DNA from: Thalassolituus alkanivorans
GTDB lineage: Bacteria; Pseudomonadota; Gammaproteobacteria; Pseudomonadales; Oceanobacteraceae
Assembly (NCBI RefSeq): GCF_020447205.1
Contig: NZ_JAJAEL010000009.1
Coordinates: 1-45,901, forward strand
Length of the DNA stretch: 45,901 nt
Reading direction: 5' to 3'
Of this stretch, positions 24,512 through 34,126 are shown one piece after another; position 1 is the stretch's first letter; each line of letters begins with the position of its first letter. The position numbers and the translations under genes are program-made. Below the pieces are notes generated by a model that worked only from the letters and a program-made list of their open reading frames with translations, was not told the origin of the DNA and made no database searches.

Positions 24512-26146
24512 ATGGAATTTTCACCACATCAGTCCAGGCTCAATCTGTTGATTCTGAGCACCTGCGAACAGCGCCTCGGAGACCTGCAACACTGGCTGGG
24601 TCAACATCAGAGGCAGGACGCTATGCGAACGGAATTCCTGTTCCTGAATCCGCTCTCAACGTCTGCCCTGCCCCCCTCAGGCGACGGTTGGCAAGCTGCA
24701 GTACTGTTGATAGACACCTTTACAACTGCCCAGCAACAATGGCTTACCCAACTTCCGCCACACCTGCCCTGCCTGATTATTTCCACCACCAAACACCGCG
24801 ATCAACTGCCTCCGTCCGGACACTGGCTGGCGCTGGATGATTTTAATCGTCAGCGTTTTTTCCAGAGCCTGGGACCTCTGCAACAGCAGGTACTCAGGAA
24901 CATTCCGGCACCCTTACAGCGCAATGATTTTTTTACCCGCCTGCGCCAGCAACTGACCCAGGCAGACCATGGCTATTATCTGCAGGTGCTGCAATGCCGC
25001 TGGTTACGGCATCAGCATGACCGTGACAGCTGGCAGCAACGGGAAAGTATTCAGCAGGAATTTGAACGCACCATCAGCCGGCGCGCCCCCGCCGGAGCCA
25101 TTATCGGCCGTATCCTGGATGATCAGCTGGTTGTGGTCAGTGACAATTACTACGAACTCCATGCCGACTGGCTGCCGCTGCAGCCGGACGATGACGACCG
25201 CCCCTGGGTGGTGTACCACAGCTCACCATTGTGTATCAGCGGTTTCTCTGCCCTGAGTGCAGTATTGCAGGAAGGTGTACAACAGATTGCGCGGGAACGA
25301 CTGGTACAGGAAGCCCAGTTCGAATGGCGCCAGCAGGACACCGGCCTGAGCCTGCTGAGCGGTATTCATCTGGCCTTGCAGCGTGATGAGTTTTACCTTG
25401 AATACCAGCCCCAGTTTGACAGCCGTACCGGGGCGCTGGTCGGGGCCGAAGCGTTAATGCGCTGGCGCCATCCGGCGCTGGGGGTTATCCCGCCCACAGT
25501 GTTTATCCGCGAGGCCGAAAATGCCGGACTGATTCAGGCGCTGGGCCAATGGGCATTGCGCGAAACCATCAGTGCCTGGTGCCGGCTGCAGGAGCTGCTC
25601 GACCACCCGCTGCGCATGGCGGTGAACGTCTCTTTTCCGGAGGTTGCCGATCCCTTTTATACCCGGCAGGTACTCGACTTACTCGACCAGTTTGGCATGC
25701 CACCACAGTTTCTGGAGCTGGAACTGACCGAAACCGCCATGATGCGCGACGCCAGCGTATCCTTATTGAATCTGCGCCAGCTGAAAGCCGCGGGCGTGCA
25801 CATTGTGCTGGATGATTTCGGCACCGGCTTCTCATCGCTGTCCCATTTAAGTGACCTGCCACTGACCGGTATCAAGCTTGACCGTGCCTTTGTCTCACCG
25901 TTGCCCGACCACGGACCACAAAGCCATATTGTTACCACCATGCTGGATCTGGCGAACCGCCTGAAGCTGGAAACAACGGCTGAAGGTGTTGAAGACAGTG
26001 CCTGTCTGGAAGAGATACGCCGGCTCGGCTGCGACCGCATTCAGGGCTATATTTACGCCCGCCCACTGGCGCTGGGCGAACTGATCTCACAAGCGAAAAG
26101 CGGCTTTCCGGAACATTCAGGATTTACTCAGGGACGCTTGTTCTGA
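24512..26146 (+). CDS. c-di-GMP phosphodiesterase (EAL) with degenerate GGDEF
   Basis: The 544-residue cytosolic protein has three parts. Residues 1-120 look like a worn receiver-type fold (LNLLILST, AVLLIDTF, CLIIST) without clear phospho-acceptor acids. Residues 130-265 resemble a GGDEF domain in which the signature is replaced by LDDQL, so no cyclase activity is expected. Residues 275-535 form a full EAL domain: EAL at 313-315 in GAEALMRWRH, then NVSFPEV, ELTETAMM, DDFGTGFSSLSHL, IKLDRAFV and AEGVED, all the metal-binding and catalytic residues I can recall. It should cleave c-di-GMP to pGpG. Its 3' end overlaps a small convergent gene by 19 nt. Confidence 0.9.
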   Translation: MEFSPHQSRLNLLILSTCEQRLGDLQHWLGQHQRQDAMRTEFLFLNPLSTSALPPSGDGWQAAVLLIDTFTTAQQQWLTQLPPHLPCLIISTTKHRDQLPPSGHWLALDDFNRQRFFQSLGPLQQQVLRNIPAPLQRNDFFTRLRQQLTQADHGYYLQVLQCRWLRHQHDRDSWQQRESIQQEFERTISRRAPAGAIIGRILDDQLVVVSDNYYELHADWLPLQPDDDDRPWVVYHSSPLCISGFSALSAVLQEGVQQIARERLVQEAQFEWRQQDTGLSLLSGIHLALQRDEFYLEYQPQFDSRTGALVGAEALMRWRHPALGVIPPTVFIREAENAGLIQALGQWALRETISAWCRLQELLDHPLRMAVNVSFPEVADPFYTRQVLDLLDQFGMPPQFLELELTETAMMRDASVSLLNLRQLKAAGVHIVLDDFGTGFSSLSHLSDLPLTGIKLDRAFVSPLPDHGPQSHIVTTMLDLANRLKLETTAEGVEDSACLEEIRRLGCDRIQGYIYARPLALGELISQAKSGFPEHSGFTQGRLF

Positions 26147-26292
26147 GGCGCCGGTGACGGTTCTGTGGGGCGCTCTTTCGGGCCGAAAAAGGCTTCGCCG
26201 TCAAAAGGGCTTTCCGTATTGACGTGGTAATACACCATAACTGCCACGGTCAGGGCGATGATGATCAGGAAGACAATCAGTTGCTTTACCAT
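26128..26292 (-). CDS. small single-pass membrane protein
   Basis: A 54-residue reading frame from ATG 26292 to TGA 26128. Residues 3-22 form a hydrophobic helix (KQLIVFLIIIALTVAVMVYY), then comes a charged Pro/Glu-rich tail (GPKERPTEPSPAP). Its end overlaps the 3' end of the EAL gene by 19 nt on the opposite strand. The helix-plus-tail layout and the fit to an otherwise empty gap support a real gene. The ribosome site is weak. No family is recognised. Confidence 0.6.
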   Translation of the reverse strand: MVKQLIVFLIIIALTVAVMVYYHVNTESPFDGEAFFGPKERPTEPSPAPQNKRP

Positions 26293-26373
26293 GCTTTATA
26301 TCCACAGGGTTTCTCCAAGTGTGGCAGATACTGACATCTGTGCAAATAATGCACAAATCTGCAGCCGCCAGCC

Positions 26374-27888
26374 TTACCCCTGCCGGTAACGATCCAGCGT
26401 GCGGTAGCCCAGCGCTTCGAGCAGATGCACACGACCGATAGCCGGCTGGGCATCTAGGTCGGCAATGGTGCGGGCAATATTCAGCAGACGGTGATACCCC
26501 CGGGCCGACAGCTGCAGCCGCTCAATCGCCGCCAGCAGCCAGTGCTGATCCTCTTCATTCAGCACGCAAACCTGCTCGCGCAGTGTGGGGCTCAGCTCGG
26601 CATTAGCGCACCCCTGACGCTGTTGCTGCAGCGCCTGCGCCGCCATCACACGCTGCTGTACTGCCGCGCTGCTTTCACCGGCCGGAGCCTGCTGCAGCAA
26701 CGCGGTGGCAATGGGAGGTACTTCAACGTGCAGATCTATACGGTCGAGCAGCGGCCCGGAAGTCTGTCCCTGATAGCGGCGGATCTGCTCCTGGGTGCAG
26801 TGGCAGCGTCCGGCCGGATCACCAAAATAACCACAGGGACAGGGATTCATCGCCGCAATCAGCTGAAAACGCGCAGGATAGGTAATTGAGCGGTTGGCAC
26901 GGCTGATAACAATACGTCCGCTTTCCAGCGGTTCACGCAGCACATCCAGCACTTTGCGGCTGAATTCCGGTAACTCATCCAGAAACAGCACACCACCATG
27001 GGCCAGTGAGATTTCACCGGGCTTGGGGGTTGTGCCACCACCAACCAGAGCCACTCCGGATGCGGTATGGTGCGGCGCGCGGAAAGGCCGCACGCGCCAC
27101 TGATCCTGCCACTGCGACGGCTGACTGCTGATGGAATAAACCGACGCCGACACCAGCGCTTCTTCTTCACTCATGGGCGGCAAAATGCCGGGCAGACGGC
27201 TGGCCAGCATGGTTTTGCCGGTGCCCGGCGGGCCAATAAACAGCAGGTTATGCTGACCTGCTGCGGCAATTTCCAGCGCCCGCCGCGCCTGTGGCTGGCC
27301 GCGCACATCGGTTAAGTCGGCCTGTTGCGGACGCCCCGCGGGGACAGCATTGCCCGCTGTTACAGCTGTCAGGCTCTGTTGCCCATGCAGATAAGCGGTC
27401 ACCTCCAGCAGGCTGGCGGCGCTGCGGAATTCCCCCTGAGAACACAGTGCCGCTTCGCTGGCATTGGCCTGGGGTAACACCAGCACATTACCCGCACGGG
27501 CTGCCTGCAGGGCACAGGGCAATACTCCGGGTACCGGCTGTAAATCTCCGCCCAGACTCAACTCACCGATAAATTCATGGCCATCCAGAGCGGTGGCCGG
27601 AATCTGGCCGGAAGCCGCAAGAATGCCCAGCGCAATGGCCAGATCATAACGGCCACCTTCTTTTGGCAAATCAGCAGGAGACAGATTGATGGTGATGCGC
27701 TTGGCGGGGAATTCAAACTGCGCGTTCATCAGGGCAGAACGCACGCGGTCTTTACTTTCTTTAACGGCGGTTTCCGGCAACCCCACCAGGCTGAGCGACG
27801 GCAGGCCACTGGACAGGTGCACCTCAACAATGACCGGCGGAGCATCAATACCCAGCTGCGCGCGGGTAAATACGCGGGCTAACGACAT
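26374..27888 (-). CDS. comM: YifB/ComM family Mg-chelatase-like AAA+ ATPase
   Basis: About 504 residues, the family's usual length. An N-terminal Lon-protease-like fold (about 20-170, VEVHLSSGLPSLSLVGLPETAVKESKDRVRSAL) is followed by an AAA+ core with Walker A GPPGTGKTML, Walker B VLFLDELPEF, and the Zn-like cluster NPCPCGYFGDPAGRCHC, then a C-terminal helical domain. In competent bacteria ComM is a hexameric helicase that extends heteroduplex DNA during natural transformation; a general recombination role is likely elsewhere. The ATG at 27888 with AAAGGA upstream is chosen over a TTG two codons earlier. It stands alone, divergent from the S8 protease. Confidence 0.93.
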   Translation of the reverse strand: MSLARVFTRAQLGIDAPPVIVEVHLSSGLPSLSLVGLPETAVKESKDRVRSALMNAQFEFPAKRITINLSPADLPKEGGRYDLAIALGILAASGQIPATALDGHEFIGELSLGGDLQPVPGVLPCALQAARAGNVLVLPQANASEAALCSQGEFRSAASLLEVTAYLHGQQSLTAVTAGNAVPAGRPQQADLTDVRGQPQARRALEIAAAGQHNLLFIGPPGTGKTMLASRLPGILPPMSEEEALVSASVYSISSQPSQWQDQWRVRPFRAPHHTASGVALVGGGTTPKPGEISLAHGGVLFLDELPEFSRKVLDVLREPLESGRIVISRANRSITYPARFQLIAAMNPCPCGYFGDPAGRCHCTQEQIRRYQGQTSGPLLDRIDLHVEVPPIATALLQQAPAGESSAAVQQRVMAAQALQQQRQGCANAELSPTLREQVCVLNEEDQHWLLAAIERLQLSARGYHRLLNIARTIADLDAQPAIGRVHLLEALGYRTLDRYRQG

Positions 27889-28038
27889 AAGCAATCCTTT
27901 GCTGTACGGCTGAAACCTCAGGGTAATGCAAAGTGCTGCAATTGCCTATGTGCAGACAAAAGACAACCGGGTCACGCACAGAGCTGCGATTAGCCGCTAA
28001 AATACCTGCATCGTTATCTGCCTCCTTCCGGAAATCCC

Positions 28039-30723
28039 ATGATCAGCTTCGCACGTCAATCCAGCTTGTTACCTCTGAGTCTGCTGCTGAGTCTTACTCT
28101 CAGTGCCTGCGGAGGCAGTAGTGGCAGCAGCAACCCGACAGCCACGTACTCGTTATCGGGCCAGCTGAGCATTGCCACCGGTATTGTTACCGATTCCGAT
28201 ATCAATGATATCTACGCGCCTTATGCCAGTAATGATGATCCCACCAATCCACAACTGTTAAGTAACCTGACGACTGTTCAGGGTTTTGCTTCCGCCAGAG
28301 CAACCAATGCCGCAGTATCTGATAACCGCGAATCTGAACGTTATGCCGACAGCGCAGACCGCGACGATTACTTTAAGGCCAGCCTGCAAGCGGGGCAGAC
28401 CATCCGCCTGCAGGTTGTCAACTTTACCCATACAAGCGAGGGCTATTATGGCGACCTTGATTTGTTTCTCGCCGAAGCAACCCCGAATGCTGAAGGCGAT
28501 TATCTGCTGGCTGACAAATCACAGCGTGGCCCGGTGGATGGTGCTGCCGGAGCTTTTGAAGAAGTCACCGTTCCGGCCGACGGCGACTATCTGATTAACG
28601 TTTACGCCGATTCCGGTATTTCCAAATACGTACTGCAGATTCTGCCCGCCAGTGCATCGGCATCCGCAAACAGAATGGATGATTTTGTCGCCGACGAAAT
28701 CATTGTTAAAGCCAAAGCAGGCAGCAGCATCAGCACCCAGGCACGTAATGCTGGCTTAAACACCGTGCTCAGTCCTGTGGCTCTGAACCAGCTGAATGCA
28801 GCATCGGCAAACGATCCGGACAAACCACAGCTGCTCAGCCTTAACCGCAGCAGCGCGCGGTTAAGCGCCGGCAGTGCTGAGCCCGATCTGCTGCGTGCGT
28901 TCAGCGAGGCTCTGTATAACAAACGCCAGACCCTGATCGACAGCAAACGTCTGCGCCAGCAGGAAGGAATCGAATACGCCGAACCCAATTACATCCGCAA
29001 GGCTCAGGCCACAGCCAACGATCCCTACTACCGCTACCAGTGGCATTATCCGGCCATCAATCTGCCGCAGACCTGGGATCTGAGCAAAGGTGATGGCGTC
29101 ATCGTGGCGGTCATCGATACCGGTGTGTATCTGGCCCATCCGGATCTGAGTGGTCAGCTGATTGCGGGCTATGACTTTATTGCCAATAGAGACAGCGCCC
29201 GCGATGGCAATGGCATCGATAACAATCCTGATGATCCCGGCGACAGCGATATTCCCGGAGCCAGTTCCTGGCATGGTACCCATGTTGCCGGCACCATTGC
29301 TGCCGCAAGCAATAACGGCATTGGCGGCGCGGGCGTCGCCTGGAACGCGAAAATCATGCCGCTGCGGGTGCTGGGTAAAAATGACGGCACGTCCTACGAC
29401 ATCATTCAGGCCGTACGTTATGCCGCCCGGTTAAGCAATGACAGCAACACACTGCCAGCCCAAAAGGCCGATGTGATAAACCTCAGCCTGGGGGGAAGCA
29501 GTTCATCGGCGGCGGAGCAGGCGGTGTACGCCGCGGCGCGCAATGCCGGAGTGATTATTGTTGCCGCTGCCGGTAACGAGGCCACCTCCTCACCATTTTA
29601 TCCGGCGGCCTATCCGGAAGTGATTTCCGTCAGCGCCACCCGTTACAACGGCACACTGGCCTCGTATTCCAATTATGGCAGCACCATCAGCGTTGCAGCC
29701 CCTGGTGGAGAGCTGAGAAATGACGATAACCACGACGGTAAGAAGGATGGCGTGTTCAGCACGTTCGCCGATGACAGCAGCGGCTCACGTCAACCCAGCT
29801 ATGACCTGTATGAAGGAACCTCCATGGCCAGCCCGCACGTGGCCGGGGTGATTGCGCTGATGAAATCCGTTTACCCGGCGCTGTCTGCCAGCGATGTCGA
29901 TCAGTTATTGCAGAGCTGTGTCATCACCAGTAAAGCCACCAGCTGTAACCGTGACAACCAGTTGGGTTATGGTCAGATTGATGCCTATCGCGCAGTCAGC
30001 GAAGCACTGAAACTGGCTGGCGGCGGCACCCTGCCGCCACGTCCGGTGGCGCTGCAGTCTTCTCCGGCGGAGCTGGTATTTGGCAGCGACAACAGCCTCA
30101 TTTTTACCCTGAGCAATGCCGGTGATCTGCAACCGGGGCAACTTACGCTCAGTGATGATGCTGACTGGCTGAGCATTACAGCGGTCAGTGTCGACGACAA
30201 AAACCTCGGCGCATACAGTGCCAGCGTTAGCCGCAGCGGCCTGAGTGATGGCTACTACAACGCCACCATCAGCGTCAGCGACGGCAGCAACAGCCTGAGT
30301 ATTCCGGTGTATATGCAGAATGGCGTTATCAGCAGCAACAACGCCATGACCCAGCAGTATGTATTACTCGAAGATGCCGATTGCATTGCCGCCGGGCGCG
30401 ACGAGAAAGAATGTACAACCAGCATTTTTGCTCAGGCGAATGGCCGCTACAGCTTCCCGGCCGTTCCTGCTGGCCGCTACTCCCTGCTGGCCGGCTCTGA
30501 TATTGATGTGGATAACGTGATCTGTCAGGCCGGAGAAACCTGTGGCGCTTATCCCAGCCTGGGGGCACAACAGATTATTGAGATAAGCGCGAGCCGCAGC
30601 GGAGTGAACTTTCTGATAAACCTGAACAGCAATCTGGGCAGCAACAGCCAAAGCACAGCCCATACGCTGCAGCGGCAACAACCCATTGTCTCCGGCGAAG
30701 CGGACAAAAGTTCTGCTCCATGA
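28039..30723 (+). CDS. S8 serine protease lipoprotein with PPC-like and C-terminal beta domains
   Basis: An 894-residue protein. Lipoprotein signal LTLSAC at 1-24 with Gly +2, so outer membrane. Residues 95-205 look like a pre-peptidase C-terminal-type domain (DRDDYFKASLQAGQTIRLQV, then VTVPADGDYLINVYADSG). A propeptide-like part at 215-320 follows. The S8 catalytic domain spans about 335-655 with Asp360 (VIDTGVYLAHPDL), His412 (SWHGTHVAGTIAA) and Ser595 (EGTSMASPHVAG). Two beta domains lie at 675-890, the first BACON-like. It is probably cell-surface attached and degrades extracellular protein. It is not closely similar to the acidic S8 protease at 11.7-13.1 kb. Confidence 0.9.
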   Translation: MISFARQSSLLPLSLLLSLTLSACGGSSGSSNPTATYSLSGQLSIATGIVTDSDINDIYAPYASNDDPTNPQLLSNLTTVQGFASARATNAAVSDNRESERYADSADRDDYFKASLQAGQTIRLQVVNFTHTSEGYYGDLDLFLAEATPNAEGDYLLADKSQRGPVDGAAGAFEEVTVPADGDYLINVYADSGISKYVLQILPASASASANRMDDFVADEIIVKAKAGSSISTQARNAGLNTVLSPVALNQLNAASANDPDKPQLLSLNRSSARLSAGSAEPDLLRAFSEALYNKRQTLIDSKRLRQQEGIEYAEPNYIRKAQATANDPYYRYQWHYPAINLPQTWDLSKGDGVIVAVIDTGVYLAHPDLSGQLIAGYDFIANRDSARDGNGIDNNPDDPGDSDIPGASSWHGTHVAGTIAAASNNGIGGAGVAWNAKIMPLRVLGKNDGTSYDIIQAVRYAARLSNDSNTLPAQKADVINLSLGGSSSSAAEQAVYAAARNAGVIIVAAAGNEATSSPFYPAAYPEVISVSATRYNGTLASYSNYGSTISVAAPGGELRNDDNHDGKKDGVFSTFADDSSGSRQPSYDLYEGTSMASPHVAGVIALMKSVYPALSASDVDQLLQSCVITSKATSCNRDNQLGYGQIDAYRAVSEALKLAGGGTLPPRPVALQSSPAELVFGSDNSLIFTLSNAGDLQPGQLTLSDDADWLSITAVSVDDKNLGAYSASVSRSGLSDGYYNATISVSDGSNSLSIPVYMQNGVISSNNAMTQQYVLLEDADCIAAGRDEKECTTSIFAQANGRYSFPAVPAGRYSLLAGSDIDVDNVICQAGETCGAYPSLGAQQIIEISASRSGVNFLINLNSNLGSNSQSTAHTLQRQQPIVSGEADKSSAP

Positions 30724-30810
30724 TGCCGGTAAAGGCGATGCAGCATCGTTCAGCTGCGGTTTAGCCGCCGTTCAGCATACTGACGGCTCTGTGCCCGATG
30801 GATGTCATGG

Positions 30811-31228
30811 ATGAAACTACCGGATAACGGCCTGCAGCTTGCTGCGCTGACGCTGGTACTGCTGCTCAGCGGCTGCACCGTTTACCCCAGCAAAGTGCCG
30901 CTGGATCAGGGCTATGCCCGCTGCGAACTGGTATCACGCCAGCTGGCGCTGAACTATGAGTGGCTGGAGGCTAACACACATGCCAACCTGCTGCGGGGTT
31001 TGGGGGATTGTCAGCAAAGCACCGAAGTCTGCCTCGCAGCCTATTGTGGTGATTATCGGTGGCTGGACCGCCGGCAGCGCCATCGTCTCCGGCTCAGTAT
31101 TTCTCGCCGGTAACACCATTCACTGGCTGGAATATCAGGGGCGCTGCGACGACAGCGGATTGCGGCAACTGATTAAATGGACAAGGCCGCCATTACAAGC
31201 AGCGCCCATGCAGGTCAGCCGTTACTGA
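30811..31228 (+). pseudogene. small lipoprotein gene with probable frameshift
   Basis: From ATG 30811 (or 30802) the frame gives a lipoprotein signal (LTLVLLLSGC) and a region with CELVSRQLALNYE and CLAA, then turns into Arg-rich nonsense ending at 31113. In another frame the same stretch continues sensibly as VVIIGGWTAGSAIVSGSVFLAGNTIHWLEYQGRCDD to TGA at 31228: a membrane-type glycine-rich segment plus a Cys-bearing tail. Joining the two near 31038 needs removal of one base. The joined protein, about 138 residues, has the look of a small conserved lipoprotein. Either it is a recent pseudogene, or a sequencing error, or the frames are separate. Confidence 0.6.
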
Positions 31229-31235
31229 CAGCGGG

Positions 31236-31859
31236 TTATTGAAGGCGGGTACTCAGCGCCTGCAGCAGCGGCACCAGACGTTGTGGATAATGCGGCGGGG
31301 CGATATAGCCACGGTAAGCGCCCTGTTTATCCAGAATCACCAGATTGGCACTGTGATCCATCAGATAAGCCACGCCTTCGCCACGCTCCACTTTGCCATA
31401 CACCGCATTGAGTTCTGCCGCCAGCACGCCCAAACCATTGGCATTACCGGTTAAACCCAGAAAACTCTTATTGAAGTACGCCATATAAGGCTGCAGAGAC
31501 TGTGGGCTGTCACGCTCAGGATCGACCGAAACCAGCACCACCTGCCATTGCTCGCGGATATCCGCCGGCAACTGTTTCCAGCTGCGGCTGAGGTCGGCCA
31601 GTGTGGTCGGGCAGATATCCGGGCAAAAGGTGTAACCAAAAAACAGCAGCACATTGCGCCCCTGCAGTTCTCGCAATGCCATCCGCTGCCCATGCTGATT
31701 AATAAAGACCTGATCGCTCACGGCCAGCGCACGCGGAAACAGCATCAGACCATCCTGTTGCAGCAGCTGTGCCTGCTGCCATTGCGGTGCATAAGCAACA
31801 CCTGCACCGGTCAGCCATGCCGCAAGTAACAGTAAAAACAGTACAATCGCTTTTTTCAT
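31236..31859 (-). CDS. SCO1/SenC family copper/thiol protein
   Basis: About 207 residues: an N-terminal membrane anchor (KKAIVLFLLLLAAWLTGAGVAYA), then a thioredoxin-like SCO domain with the CxxxC site (FFGYTFCPDICPTTL), VSVDPERDSPQSLQPYMAYF, and the conserved His in LMDHSANL. SCO proteins deliver copper to cytochrome c oxidase CuA or keep its thiols reduced, acting at the outer face of the inner membrane. The ATG at 31859 is chosen over GTG 31871 because it begins the anchor directly. No oxidase genes are nearby. It is divergent from the MATE gene. Confidence 0.92.
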   Translation of the reverse strand: MKKAIVLFLLLLAAWLTGAGVAYAPQWQQAQLLQQDGLMLFPRALAVSDQVFINQHGQRMALRELQGRNVLLFFGYTFCPDICPTTLADLSRSWKQLPADIREQWQVVLVSVDPERDSPQSLQPYMAYFNKSFLGLTGNANGLGVLAAELNAVYGKVERGEGVAYLMDHSANLVILDKQGAYRGYIAPPHYPQRLVPLLQALSTRLQ

Positions 31860-31932
31860 CGTGACCAACACCTGCTCAAAGCCTTAACCCCAAATATGTA
31901 ATCGCAAAACTGAGACGCGGAGTATATCAGCC

Positions 31933-33264
31933 ATGACGGCCAGCCACGCAGTAACAGCCCCTTCTCTGGCTGCGACACAACGCCGCATCTGGATGCTGGC
32001 CTGGCCAATTATGCTCAGCAACATCACGGTGCCGTTGCTGGGGCTGGCCGACAGCGCGGTACTGGCACACCTGCCCGACCCGCAACACCTTGGCGCGGTA
32101 GCGATAGGCGCGCAGTTATTTACCCTGCTGCTGTGGAGCTTTGGTTTTCTGCGCATGGGTACCACCGCCGTTACCGCCCGCGCCGCCGGAGCACAGCAGC
32201 AGGCGCAGGTCATTGAGAGTCTGCAACATTCGTTATGGCTGGTGCTGCCAATCTGCCTGCTGGTTATGGCTGCAGCTTTTATCGCGCTGCCGTGGCTGCT
32301 GCCGTTAATGGGGGGCAGCGATAATGTGCAGAGCGGAGCGGCAGAATATCTCAGCATCCGCCTGTTATCGGCACCGGCGGTGCTGGCGCAGTATGTACTC
32401 ACCGGCTGGTTTATCGGTTTGGGGAAAACCCGCATTCCGCTGCTGATTCTGACACTCGTGAATAGTCTCAATGCCGTGCTGGATTATCTGCTGGTCTTTC
32501 ACGCCGGGATGACCAGTGACGGTGTGGCGCTGGGCAGCGTGCTGGCGGATTACAGCGGCTTAATCGCGGCGCTGTATTTTGCCCGCCGCCATGGTTTGCA
32601 ATCACTGGGAGTCCGCCCGCCGCTGATAACACTGCGCCCGCTGTTACGTATCAACCGGCACTTATTTGTGCGCACCCTGTGCCTGCTGCTGGTATTTGCC
32701 TTTTTTACCGCTCAGGGAGCGCGGATGGGTGAGCTGACACTGGCCACTAATGCATTACTGATTACTGCGCTGTTGCTGATATCCAATGCGCTGGATGGTT
32801 TTGCCCATGCCGCCGAAAACCTGACCGGGCACAGTCTGGGCCAGGCCGACAGCGGGCAATTGCGCCAGACGCTGCAGCTCACCGGCCTGAACATGCTGGG
32901 GCTGGCAGCTACCCTGACTCTGGCCTTATGGCTGGCGGGGCCTTACCTGCTCAGTCTGATGACCAGTCAGCCTGAGTTGTTGCCACAGCTGCAGCGCTAT
33001 CAGCACTACCTGTTCTGGCTGCCTTTAGTGGGGGTGGCCAGCTACTGGCTGGATGGGGTATTTATCGGAGCACAGGCCAGTGCCGCCATGCGCAACGCCA
33101 TGCTGGCGGCTGCTTTGCTGGTATTTCTGCCAATCTGGTGGCTGAGCAGAGAGTGGGGGAACGACGGCCTGTGGTGGTCTTTTTACGCCTTCCTCACGAC
33201 CCGGGCTCTGTTTGCAATTAACACTTTTTTGACACTGTGGAGGCGTCCACAAAATTTTATGTAA
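31933..33264 (+). CDS. MATE family efflux transporter, DinF-like
   Basis: The 443-residue product has 12 predicted membrane helices with the MATE layout: an N-terminal RRIWMLAWPIMLSNITVPLLGLADSAVLAHL, a PLMGGSD loop, and the second repeat with DGFAHAAENLTGHSLGQ, typical of DinF-type members. It would export cationic drugs or metabolites using H+ or Na+. It is a single gene, followed by a 210-bp AT-rich gap. Confidence 0.9.
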   Translation: MTASHAVTAPSLAATQRRIWMLAWPIMLSNITVPLLGLADSAVLAHLPDPQHLGAVAIGAQLFTLLLWSFGFLRMGTTAVTARAAGAQQQAQVIESLQHSLWLVLPICLLVMAAAFIALPWLLPLMGGSDNVQSGAAEYLSIRLLSAPAVLAQYVLTGWFIGLGKTRIPLLILTLVNSLNAVLDYLLVFHAGMTSDGVALGSVLADYSGLIAALYFARRHGLQSLGVRPPLITLRPLLRINRHLFVRTLCLLLVFAFFTAQGARMGELTLATNALLITALLLISNALDGFAHAAENLTGHSLGQADSGQLRQTLQLTGLNMLGLAATLTLALWLAGPYLLSLMTSQPELLPQLQRYQHYLFWLPLVGVASYWLDGVFIGAQASAAMRNAMLAAALLVFLPIWWLSREWGNDGLWWSFYAFLTTRALFAINTFLTLWRRPQNFM

Positions 33265-33474
33265 ATCGACTGGTTGCGGCGTCAAACTTTACTATACTTT
33301 CCAAAGTCGACAGAAATTAGATTCGTAAACTATTGATTTTAAAAGATTTTTTAACAAATTAATTTTTAGATCAATTCCGTCTAAGTTGTGCCGTGATTTT
33401 CCATTGCGTGTGTAAACCTGAGCTTATAGCTTTACCACACCCTAATCACGGCAGATTGGAAACGAGGCAAACGC

Positions 33475-34116
33475 ATGACCATGGAAGTTATCAACCAGCA
33501 AATCCGCAACGCCCTCAGTGATGAAGCCATTACCCTGCAACTGCAGAATGCCCTGAGCTCCCGCGCCGATCAGGTTGCCCGCATCGTCGATCTGCCTGAA
33601 GGTGAAGCGGCAGAAAAACTGCTGGAGTTTGTTGTCCGCTATATCGAAGACGTGCCACAAATGCTGCTCGATCTGCAGGCCGCCGCGCTGGAAGCGGGCT
33701 TAAGCCACTATGTACAGCCGGTTATCCAGATGGCGACCGAGTTTTTCGTGACGCCTCCGGCCGCGCTCAGCCATGAGGCTGGTCTGGCGGCTCTGATGGA
33801 CAAAGCCTACCTGGCTCACCGTCTGCTGGAAGAGGTGAACGAAACCTATATCCACCGTGTTGGCCAGCCGCTGATTCCGATGGATATGACGTTGTCGAAT
33901 GTGATTATCCACACCCTGATTGGCGAGCCATTCGCCAATGATCTGGACCAGCTGGTCGATATTGCCGTGAAGCGTCTGTTCGGTCCGCAGATGGCCTACC
34001 AGAGCCCGGAATTCAAAGCCTTTATGAACCGTCAGGAAGCCAGCAATCTGGTGCATATCTGGCGCCAGTGGCCATCTATGTCAAATGAGATGGGCTTAAC
34101 CAGCACCCTGTTGTAA
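33475..34116 (+). CDS. conserved hypothetical protein, about 213 residues
   Basis: The start at ATG 33475 has GAGG about 9 nt upstream; a second ATG two codons on is possible. The soluble, helical, slightly acidic product has no signal or membrane segment and no Cys. I do not recognise a family. Conserved-looking patches are DLPEGEAAEKLLEFVVRYIEDVP and NETYIHRVGQPLIPMDMTLSNVIIHTLIGE. A promoter-rich AT stretch (33265-33474) lies in front, including a TTTACTATACTTT element. Its stop is 10 nt from the convergent LysR gene. Confidence 0.75.
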   Translation: MTMEVINQQIRNALSDEAITLQLQNALSSRADQVARIVDLPEGEAAEKLLEFVVRYIEDVPQMLLDLQAAALEAGLSHYVQPVIQMATEFFVTPPAALSHEAGLAALMDKAYLAHRLLEEVNETYIHRVGQPLIPMDMTLSNVIIHTLIGEPFANDLDQLVDIAVKRLFGPQMAYQSPEFKAFMNRQEASNLVHIWRQWPSMSNEMGLTSTLL

Positions 34117-34126
34117 CAGCCGCACA

